A DNA stretch of 13,880 bases, taken from contig NAVB01002637.1 of the NCBI GenBank assembly GCA_002179805.1, forward strand, positions 1 through 13,880. The letters run 5' to 3'. Numbering within the stretch: position 1 is the stretch's first letter; each line of letters begins with the position of its first letter. Shown piece after piece: positions 1-6,398 of the stretch. The stretch comes from Acanthamoeba lenticulata. Taxonomy: Eukaryota; Discosea; Longamoebia; Acanthamoebidae. A model generated the notes under the pieces. It was not told the DNA's origin. It saw only the letters and a program-made list of their open reading frames with translations, and did no database searches. A program made the position numbers and the translations under genes.

Positions 1-147
1 GGGAGCGAAAGAAAGAGCGAAAGAACAACAACTGGTCGCGCAACTACAACAGCGGCAATTGCCCAATTGGCGAGCAGCCGCTGGTCTTGCCTTATGCTGC
101 TCCTCTATTGTTAATTGTACAATTATTTATTGGTTTTTTTTTTGCAG
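1..147 (+). other. intron upstream of the first visible MOB1 exon
   Basis: This stretch ends in a pyrimidine-rich tract and CAG acceptor (145-147) directly before conserved MOB1 sequence. The roughly 31 residues expected upstream in MOB1 (a Lys/Pro-rich tail ending in a Tyr-Glu-Leu helix start) are not encoded here in any frame, so I read it as the 3' part of an intron whose donor lies outside the window. It contains two CAATTG palindromes (56-61, 64-69) and a 14-bp perfect palindrome (112-125). Confidence 0.7.
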
Positions 148-1060
148 GCCAAGGCCACGCTGGGCAGCGGTGACCTGCGGCTTGCCGTTCAGCTCCCGGA
201 GCGGGAGGACATCAACGAGTGGCTTGCGGTGAACACGGTAGACTTCTTCAACCAGATCAACCTCCTCTACGGCAGCATCACCGAGTTCTGCACGCCCAAG
301 TCCTGCCCGGTCATGTCGGCCGGCCCCAAGTACGAGTACCTCTGGGCCGACGGCCAGAAGATCAAGCGGCCCATCAAGGTCCGCACCGCACACGCGCACA
401 CCGCACACACGCGCGCGCGTGTGCGCACGAGACTGATCAGCGTGTGTGCGTATGTATGCAGGTCTCCGCGCCCGAGTACGTGGACTACCTGATGACGTGG
501 GTGCAGGACATCCTCGACGACGAGAGCATCTTCCCGTCGCGCGTCGACGTGCCCTTCCCCCGCAACTTTGCCACCGGTCCGTGGGTGGCTTCACCACCAC
601 CATCCTCTTCTTCTTCCAAAAGTTTTTGTCGACAATGACGATGGTGGTGATGATGATGTTGACTCTCTTGATGATGATGATGATGGTTACGGTGGTGCAT
701 GGCGATGACATGGCGTGATGATTGGGGGAGGGGCTGCAGTGGTGAAAAACATCTTCAAGCGGCTGTTCCGAGTGTACGCCCACATCTACTACTCCCACTT
801 CCAGAAGGTCGGTACGTCATGGATGAAGATGATGATGAAGAAGATGACCTGATGCTGGTGATAATAATGATGGTGGTGATGGTGGACTCACCATCGCGTG
901 TTTGGCCGCGAGGGGCGCAGTGACGCTTGGCGAGGAGGCTCACCTGAACACGTGCTTCAAGCACTTTTACTACTTCATCGACGAGTTCGACCTCGTGGAC
1001 AAGAAGGAGATGATCCCCCTCCAGGACCTCATCGACAACCTGACCCGACCCAAGCCGTGA
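148..1060 (+). CDS. MOB1: MOB1-type kinase activator (3' four exons, 5' partial)
   Basis: MOB1 is the adaptor that binds and activates NDR/LATS (Dbf2-like) kinases in Hippo and mitotic-exit signalling. Exons: 148-378, 462-576, 740-811, 921-1060 (TGA), giving 185 residues that align without gaps from human residue 32 onward, so about 31 residues are missing on the left. In human numbering, the four zinc ligands are all visible: Cys79 and Cys84 in FCTPKSCP, and His161 and His166 in AHLNTCFKH. The Mst-site threonine equivalent to Thr35 is present in ATLGSG. The core [15 protein letters not shown] is nearly invariant in the family. Introns have GT-AG ends with donors gtccgc, gtccgt and gtacgt. 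Downstream are several AATAAA signals. The next gene is convergent. The family call is very firm; MOB1 rather than MOB2/3/4 follows from the near identity to MOB1A/B. Confidence 0.96.
379..461 (+). repeat. MOB1 intron with alternating CA/CG/TG tract and 18-bp palindrome
   Basis: From 403 to 429 purines and pyrimidines alternate without interruption. Inside it, 406-423 reads CACACGCGCGCGCGTGTG, a perfect 18-bp palindrome. Such tracts are prone to Z-DNA or hairpin formation. It fills the centre of an 83-nt intron. Confidence 0.85.
577..920 (+). repeat. GAT/ATG trinucleotide-rich sequence in two consecutive MOB1 introns
   Basis: The introns 577-739 and 812-920 both hold degenerate runs of GAT, ATG and GGT triplets (around 637-700 and 818-890), separated by the 72-nt exon 740-811. 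The runs leave several frames open, which makes false reading frames on both strands. Confidence 0.7.
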
Positions 1061-1463
1061 TGAGCTCATGTTGAGGAAAGGACCTCCTTCTCTACGCCAG
1101 ACCACCCAGTATTTATTTTCTTGCTAAAATAAATAAATAAATAAATGCTGGTTTGAGGCGACAATAAAACAACTAAAATGTTGATTCGTCGCGGTGACGA
1201 TGATCTGCTGCAATCTGTCCTCAACTACAGGGTCCTGCCGCGCCTGCACAGCAGCGTTGATGAGGTGTCAGGCTTGTGACGCAGGAAGGGTCTCGTGTGC
1301 AGGTGGCACGTTCGCATCAGCAAAGCAAGCAACTGGCGTACTGAATAGACAAGAGGGGAAGGGATAACCTAGTAGTTGAAAGAGCCTTTATGACAAAATG
1401 TAAAAGTATAACTTGCTTTGTAAAGAAGGGTTGGGCCGTTATCGGCCAAAGGAGGAGTGCAAC
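1061..1463. other. convergent intergenic region MOB1 / lectin
   Basis: 403 bp between the stop codons of two convergent genes. It holds the MOB1 poly(A) cluster near 1111-1168 and, for the minus-strand lectin, a CATAAA variant at 1392-1387 about 70 nt past its stop. I see no coding exon or RNA gene in the remainder. Confidence 0.7.
1111..1168 (+). terminator. poly(A) signal cluster of MOB1, palindromic
   Basis: Overlapping AATAAA hexamers begin at 1128 in an (AAAT)n run up to about 1145, with another AATAAA at 1163-1168, 70-110 nt after the MOB1 stop. The left part 1111-1119 is the exact reverse complement of 1126-1134 (9-bp arms, 6-nt loop). The opposite strand therefore also carries AATAAA (1117 down to 1112), which could serve the convergent lectin gene. 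Confidence 0.7.
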
Positions 1464-2729
1464 TTAGTTGCAAGTGAGGCCGGAGACGGTGGCCGAGGGC
1501 ACAGCAATGGAGCTGGCGCTGGTGGAGGCGGCGACGACGCCAGCACCCTGCGAGGCACCCGCCTGGATGGGGCCATAGGCCGTCGAGAGGGTGAACGTGT
1601 TGGCGTCCTTGCGGTTGAGCTCCCAGAACTGGGAGATCGACACGCCCGAGGCGAAGCCGAACTGGACCTGGCCACCGGTGACGGCCTTGGAGCCGGTGTT
1701 GGTGAAGGTCACGTCGAAGATCTGGTTGAAGCCGTTGGCGTCGGTCCACTGACCGCCAGAGGCAGCCGAGCGGGCGACGACCTTGACGCTCAGGCTGCAG
1801 CCGGCCGGGGCCGAGCTGGGCTGGGGCGTGGAGACGATGGTCGAGGGCGAGGGCGAAGCCGGGGCCGACGAGGGAGCCGACGACGGGGCGGTGGTGGGCG
1901 AGCCCGAGCAGGTGGTGGACTGGACCTTGACCACAGGCGCGGCGGCGGCCTGGCCAGCCTTGGACTTGACGATGATGCCAGCGCCCTGCGAGGCACCGAC
2001 CTGGATGGCGCCCCACGGGGTGGGCACGTTGTAGACGTTGGAGTTGGCCTCACCCTGGAGGTTCCACGACTGGTAGATCGAGGCGCCGGCGGCGACGTCG
2101 ATGGTGAGCTGCACGCCGGTGACGGGCGCGTTGCCGGAGGCCTTGATGGTCAGATCGTAGATCTGGAACTGGCTGTCGCCCTCAGTCCACACGCCGCCAG
2201 AGGCAGCCGAGCGGGCAACGGACTCCACGGTGGCCTGGCAGCCGCTGGGCTGGGGCGTGGCGACGACGGTCGAGGGCGAGGGCGAGGCGGCGGCGGGCGA
2301 AGCCGAGGCCGACGGGGCGGCAGGCGAGGCCGAGGCCGACGGGGCAGCGGGCGAGGCCGAGGCGGCAGAGCCGCAGTTGGCGGTGGCGACGATGGTGGCC
2401 TGGGTCTTGGACTTGATGATGTAGCCGAACTGGTAGTTGGCGCCAGCGGCGATGCCACCACCCTGGATGATGTAGTCGGGCAGAGCCCAGAGGCCGGTCT
2501 TCTCCTGGTTGATGTTCCACACCTGGTCAAAGGCGGCGCCGGTGATCGAGAGCTCGACCGACTTGACGGCCTCCGAGCCCGTGTTGGTCAGGGTCACGCT
2601 CCACTGGGACATGTCCTGGCCGTTGGTGGTCCACGCGCTTCCGAGCGTCTGCGTGACGCTCACCTTGCAGTCAGCCGACGCGAGGGCCAGCAGGCAGGCC
2701 ATGACGGCCAGAGCAAAGAAGAACTTCAT
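1464..2729 (-). CDS. secreted cellulose/chitin-binding lectin with three CBM49 domains (Luke-type cyst wall protein)
   Basis: A 421-residue intronless protein. Residues 1-19 are a signal peptide (hydrophobic core FFFALAVMACLLALASA, cleavage before Asp20). Three CBM49-like beta-sandwich domains follow, each bounded by a cysteine pair likely to form a disulphide: 21-119, 164-274 and 311-420. Aromatic residues suited to stacking on glucan chains are Trp33, 43, 71 and 81 in the first, Trp181, 222 and 239 in the second, and Trp328 and 369 in the third. Ser/Pro/Ala-rich spacers (120-163, 275-310) separate them. This layout is that of the Luke lectins of the Acanthamoeba cyst wall, with two or three CBM49s (family knowledge). 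There is no catalytic domain, so it should bind rather than cleave polysaccharide. Domains 2 and 3 share long near-identical DNA, indicating tandem duplication. A TATA-like box lies 66 bp upstream. Confidence 0.9.
   Translation of the reverse strand: MKFFFALAVMACLLALASADCKVSVTQTLGSAWTTNGQDMSQWSVTLTNTGSEAVKSVELSITGAAFDQVWNINQEKTGLWALPDYIIQGGGIAAGANYQFGYIIKSKTQATIVATANCGSAASASPAAPSASASPAAPSASASPAAASPSPSTVVATPQPSGCQATVESVARSAASGGVWTEGDSQFQIYDLTIKASGNAPVTGVQLTIDVAAGASIYQSWNLQGEANSNVYNVPTPWGAIQVGASQGAGIIVKSKAGQAAAAPVVKVQSTTCSGSPTTAPSSAPSSAPASPSPSTIVSTPQPSSAPAGCSLSVKVVARSAASGGQWTDANGFNQIFDVTFTNTGSKAVTGGQVQFGFASGVSISQFWELNRKDANTFTLSTAYGPIQAGASQGAGVVAASTSASSIAVPSATVSGLTCN
2293..2363 (-). repeat. 27-bp tandem repeat in first lectin spacer
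   Basis: Two complete units (2293-2319, 2320-2346) and a 17-bp partial unit (2347-2363) encode repeats of SASASPAAP. The units differ by only a few bases, so the linker has probably expanded recently. Confidence 0.85.
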
Positions 2730-3118
2730 GAAGTGAGTCTTGTTGTTGAGGTCGAGGTTGTTGTGTTTGATGCTTTACAGGGCCAACCTGGCCCCTTTTG
2801 TAGCCGTCACGTACTCCGATCAGGCTGTGTTGTGTGCAGAGCTGTCTCCTTGAATCTTCGCTGTCAAGCTCAAGGGTTGATTGCTTCATGTCGACAGCGT
2901 GTGGCGTAGGCCGCCATTGGTTGCTCTGAGCAACAACATTTCTACAGGAATGTTGTCCCAGTTTTGAAACGTTGCGAATTAACAGCGCCACGTGGCTGCC
3001 GGCGAAACTTGCTTGTCTTCTCGTGGCCAATAGCGGGCTTATGCCCAAATGGCGATAAAGGCCTGTTGGCAGAGTCTACCACACAGACGCCCTGGCAAGT
3101 GCAACCACAACACCAAGC
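2730..3118. promoter_or_regulatory. divergent promoter region lectin / methyltransferase
   Basis: 389 bp between two divergent start codons. It holds the lectin TATA-like box (2791-2803), an inverted CCAAT (ATTGG, 2916-2920), a 15-bp palindrome with a 1-nt centre (2920-2934), a forward CCAAT (3027-3031), and GATAAAGG (3054-3061), a weak TATA-like site 58 nt before the methyltransferase start. I see no coding exon in it. Confidence 0.5.
2791..2803 (-). promoter_or_regulatory. TATA-like element of the lectin gene
   Basis: On the minus strand this reads CTACAAAAGGGGC, with core TACAAAAG at 2802-2795, 66 nt upstream of the lectin start codon. It is the best TATA match in the divergent region. 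The short A/C-rich leader between it and the ATG fits a compact protist 5' UTR. Not tested experimentally. Confidence 0.5.
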
Positions 3119-4169
3119 ATGCAGGAAGCTCGTCACGCAACCAGCAGCGATGACTGGAGCAAGTCCGCCCAGCAGTATGAGGAGTTTGTGGGCTGCCTGA
3201 CAGGCAACCACGCCACCGAGGCCCTGCGGTTGCTCCACCTTACCCCACAAGATCGGTTCGTCGTCGATGTAGCCGCTGGCACCGGTGCTTTCACTCGCCA
3301 GGCCGCACGCACCATCAAAAAATTGCAACAGGACGCTTCGGCATCGTCCTCTGGCCCTGCGCCTCGCGTGCTGGCCACCGACTTTAGCGAGGCCATGGTC
3401 CACGTGTGCAAGCTCGCCGTGGAGCAGGACGGATTGAGCGACGTCGTCGAGTGCAAGCAGATGGATGGTCAGGTGCGCATTTGGGTCTTCTCAAACAAGC
3501 TTGCTTTTTGTTCTTGTACATCCCCTTGACCTTGTGGGAACAACCTGCCCAGGACCTGTCCGGGATCGAGGACGGCTCAGTGGATGCTCTTGCATGCATC
3601 TTTGGCGTCATGTTCTTCCCGGACGCCCTCCAGGGCTTCAAGTGCGCTTCTCTTCCTGTCGGTCTGGCCAGACCGTGAGCTGCATGTGCTGAGAAGGGCT
3701 CGTGCGCGACAGGGAGATGCACCGCGTGCTGCGCCCGGGAGGTCGGGCGGTCATCGCGGTGTGGCAGAACCTCAGCGTCGTGACGCTCCTCGCCCAACTG
3801 GCCGATCGTCTCGCGGACAAGTTCCAGTCATCAGCACCAACTGGTGGTGCCCATTCGGCCAGCCAGAAGGCCAAGGGCATCGCGTACAGGTTCGCCGACC
3901 CCGACGTGTTGCGAGCCCAACTGCGAGAGGCGGGCTTCGTGGCCGACGACGCGGTCAAGTTTACCACCTACGAAGGGTCCTGGCGCGGGTGGGACGAAGC
4001 CACTCCAGCGTTGGTCGAGGGCCTGCTCGAGAACCCGGTGGCGAAAATGTGCTACAGGCCCGAGGACCGAGAGGAGGCCGCGGCCATGGCCAAGCAGCTC
4101 ATCACGGAGCGGGTGGCCGCCAAGGGCCCGTGGGAGAACCAGTCGCTCATCGCCCTCATCACCAAGTAG
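3119..4169 (+). CDS. class I SAM-dependent methyltransferase (Methyltransf_11/UbiE-like)
   Basis: Exons 3119-3472, 3553-3641 and 3713-4169 (TAG) join to 299 residues. Motif I for SAM binding is VVDVAAGTGAFT (about 48-59). The acidic end of strand beta2 is VLATDFSEAM (about 84-93). Motif post-II/III reads SVDALACIFGVMFFPDA, and the beta5 signature is MHRVLRPGGRAVIAVW (150-165). This is a class I Rossmann methyltransferase of the type acting on small molecules, lipids or quinones; the substrate cannot be told from sequence. The second intron (3642-3712) was chosen because it joins GFK directly to EMHRVLRPGG, as homologues require; a longer exon 2 to 3661 would insert unrelated residues. Donors are gtgcgc in both introns. 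It is divergent from the lectin gene and convergent with the NSUN6-like gene only 77 bp away. Confidence 0.88.
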
Positions 4170-4246
4170 TGGACACGGAGCCTTTTTTACAATTTTGTTT
4201 AAAAAAATTTTAAAAAAAATGTTCATTTATTTTTGTTTTAGTTTTT
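4170..4246. terminator. AT-rich convergent 3' region with minus-strand poly(A) signal
   Basis: 77 bp, strongly A/T-rich, between two convergent stop codons. The minus strand carries AATAAA at 4231-4226, about 16 nt past the NSUN6-like stop. No plus-strand AATAAA is visible here, so the methyltransferase transcript either uses a variant signal or runs into the neighbouring gene. Confidence 0.6.
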
Positions 4247-6303
4247 TTACTGCTTTTCTACAGCTTTTTTCACAAACTTGGCGATGAAGAAGCCAGTCAC
4301 CGCGGGGTCGAGGGTGGGGTCGAATCGCTGCACCAGCAGGCGCTCCCGCTCGCCCAGCGTTGTCGAGGCCAGGCCCGGCGCGCCCACGCGCGGGACCGGC
4401 TCCGCTAGCTCCATCTCGGGGAAGGTCCGCAGCAGAAAGGCCACGTTCTCCTCGTTTTCTGTCGTCAACAACATAACGTGAGTTTGGTTATCGTAGACAA
4501 GAAGGATGACGATGATGCTGCACCTAGCGGGCTGATGGTGCAGGTCGAGTAGACGAGGGTGCCGCCGGGCTTGAGCAGCGGCACGGCCGCGTGGATTAGC
4601 TTTCGCTGGTAGGCCGCGTGGGTCTGCAGTGCCGACCACGTCTGCGTGTCTTTTAACCGCGGCCGATTCCCTGCCGATTCGCCCACCATGATTAAAAAAA
4701 AATAACTCGTAAATTAAATTAACAAACAAAATTATTGAAAAATTAAAAAAGTAAAAGTAAATAAAACATATTTTAAAAATCAAAAGTCGGCAATACCGAG
4801 GCCTGAGCAGGGCGGGTCGAGCAGGATGCGGTCGAACGTGTGGGCCGGCCAGCCGCTTGGCGCGGCCTCGGACGAGCCGACTGCGACGGCCGTGACGAGG
4901 GCCTTGGTGGCGTCGAGCACCTTCGCTTCGACCGAGGTGACGCCCAGCCGCTGGCACAGGCGACGCACGCCGTCGACTTTGCTCGCATTCTTGTCGAGAG
5001 CAATGATACGCGCGCGGTCGCCCGCCAGCGCGGCGATGTGCGTCGTCTTGCCGCCGGGCGCGGCGCACATGTCCAGGATCAGCTCGCCCGGCTGCGGGTC
5101 GAGCAGGTGGCCCACGACGACCGACGGCACGTTCTGGAGGAAGAGGAGGTCCTCCATTACGCCGTTGAGCGACGGCGTCTCGTAGATCTGCTCCACCATC
5201 GCGACCGCCACGCCGCCGATCCCCGAGAACATTTGGCTTCGTCCCTGCCCAACAAAAAATGTATTAATTATATATTAATAAATGTATAATTATTAGATAA
5301 TAATAATGATAATATAATGGAAGCAAGCGTGGGCGAACCATGGTCAGCCGGCCGTTGCCGACGAACAGGCGATCGCCGGCCGCGCGCACAACTTCACCGC
5401 GGGTGAGCTTGCCCGTCTTACCGCCCTGGCCGTCGTCCACGAACACCGACACCAGGTCGCCCTTGTGCACTACACCAACACGCAGTTAACCCTGAACAAG
5501 CGACATCCACGAGCCGGCGGGAGCCGTACGATCGCCAGCGGCCGCGAGGACGCCCGCCTGGTCAGGCAGAGGAGCACGGATGGGGAGGAAGTCAGCAGAA
5601 GTCGAGACGGGCGCGATCGCGAGGGAGGTGCGGCGCGCGTACAGCGTAGATGTGTGCCCCGCGAAGGACGGCCTCGCCGCAGCTCCGGTCGACGACCACC
5701 GGCGGGTGCCGGGGCTCTCGGGCGTGTGGCCCCTGTAAACGTGGAGACGCGCACAAACAACCACAACAAAAGTTGGGTCCAGCGGCGTGGCCGAAGACCG
5801 ACGGAGCCGCAGCGGCCGTACAGTGCAGGGCAGGATGATGAGGTCGCGCAGCTGCGGGTGGACGACGGGCACCGGCGGGACCGCGTCGGGACTGCGCGGC
5901 CGCTGCACGTCCGCCTTGGCCTCGGCCTCGCTGCTGTCAGTGCGGGCACTTGCGGCCTTCTCATCGTTGTCCTGGTCCTCGGGTGTTATTGCCTTCGCGA
6001 GGTGGGCGGCGAGCTGGCGGCAGGCCGAGTCGACGTCGGTGCGGAGGAGGTTGACGCGGAGGCTGGTCACGCTCGGCGGAGCGGCCAAGACGCGCCGCCA
6101 CAGGTCGAGATCCGAAGTGCCTAAGTGATGCGATCTTATTAAATCTTAATGCACAACGAAAGAAGGGACGAGGGGCTGACACCTTCCGCGTATGCGTGAT
6201 AGTAGCGCACGAGGCCTTGGATCGCTGTGGCGTGCAATTCAAGGCTGGGCCCACCAGCAGCGGCATTGCCCTGCTCAGCGAGCTCGCCCTTTGTCCCCTC
6301 CAT
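4247..6303 (-). CDS. NSUN6: NSUN6-like tRNA/mRNA cytosine-C5 methyltransferase with PUA domain
   Basis: NSUN6 makes 5-methylcytosine, classically at C72 of the tRNA acceptor stem. Exons on the minus strand: 6303-6183, 6120-5822, 5732-5643, 5557-5530, 5469-5339, 5244-4797, 4670-4524, 4458-4247 (TAA). They give 491 residues (human 469). The N-terminal part carries [11 protein letters not shown]. The PUA domain spans about 155-229 ([30 protein letters not shown]). Then come LLFLQNVPS, the SAM motif [15 protein letters not shown] (281-295), DPPCSGLG with Cys369 (product release), and YSTCTISP with Cys416 (nucleophile), and it ends [10 protein letters not shown]. An in-frame TAA lies just upstream of the ATG. 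The fourth exon is only 28 nt; it and the 60-nt intron after it restore exactly the family spacing between IYA and KGDLVSV. Introns at 4671-4796 and 5245-5338 are very AT-rich. The start lies 95 bp downstream of the FZR1 stop. Confidence 0.95.
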
Positions 6304-6398
6304 GTGGAAAAAGAATTGTTTTCTTTTTATTTAAAAATGTATTTTGTTTTTTTGTATTTCGAAAATAAATTCTGTACATGCTTGGCTTCCTATGCGCA
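6304..6398 (-). other. 95-bp head-to-tail gap between FZR1 and NSUN6-like genes
   Basis: The upstream half after the FZR1 stop (about 6372-6398) is mixed in composition and the rest is T/A-rich. The gap contains the FZR1 poly(A) hexamer and must also supply the NSUN6 leader. I see no TATA box, so the NSUN6 promoter is probably inside the end of the FZR1 transcription unit. Confidence 0.5.
6326..6331 (-). terminator. poly(A) signal of the Cdh1/FZR1 gene
   Basis: AATAAA on the minus strand, 68 nt after the FZR1 stop and 22 nt before the NSUN6-like ATG (6303). Cleavage 10-25 nt downstream would fall at about the NSUN6 start codon. Confidence 0.65.

Noticed and set aside
577..920. Triplet repeats as a CRISPR array or tandem satellite
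   Set aside because: There are no fixed-length repeat-spacer units; the repeats are degenerate triplets confined to two introns of a eukaryotic gene.
1413..2909. Long plus-strand open frame (about 498 codons) antisense to the lectin gene
   Set aside because: Gly/Arg/Ala-rich translation without domain features, produced by GC-rich codon use of the real minus-strand gene, whose signal peptide and three repeated domains are unmistakable.
3553..3661. Longer exon 2 of the methyltransferase (donor at 3662, acceptor at 3696)
   Set aside because: Frame is kept, but about a dozen unrelated residues would be inserted before the RVLRPGG motif; donor 3642 and acceptor 3712 join the motif as in homologues.
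4247..5068. Continuous minus-strand reading of 273 residues through the 3' half of the NSUN6-like gene
   Set aside because: It reads through introns 4459-4523 and 4671-4796. Only its final part (exon 8) is in the true frame, and the family motifs require splicing.
5470..5490. A 21-nt intron between NSUN6-like exons
   Set aside because: It would preserve frame, but it inserts extra residues into the PUA domain. The 60-nt intron with a good donor and branch-like site restores exact family spacing. Kept as a test in the findings.
5486..6088. NSUN6-like start at 6088 and continuous reading to 5486
   Set aside because: The codon at 6088 is TTG inside exon 2, and conserved N-terminal sequence continues upstream through a clean GT-AG intron to an ATG at 6303. 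The reading also crosses introns 5733-5821 and 5558-5642.
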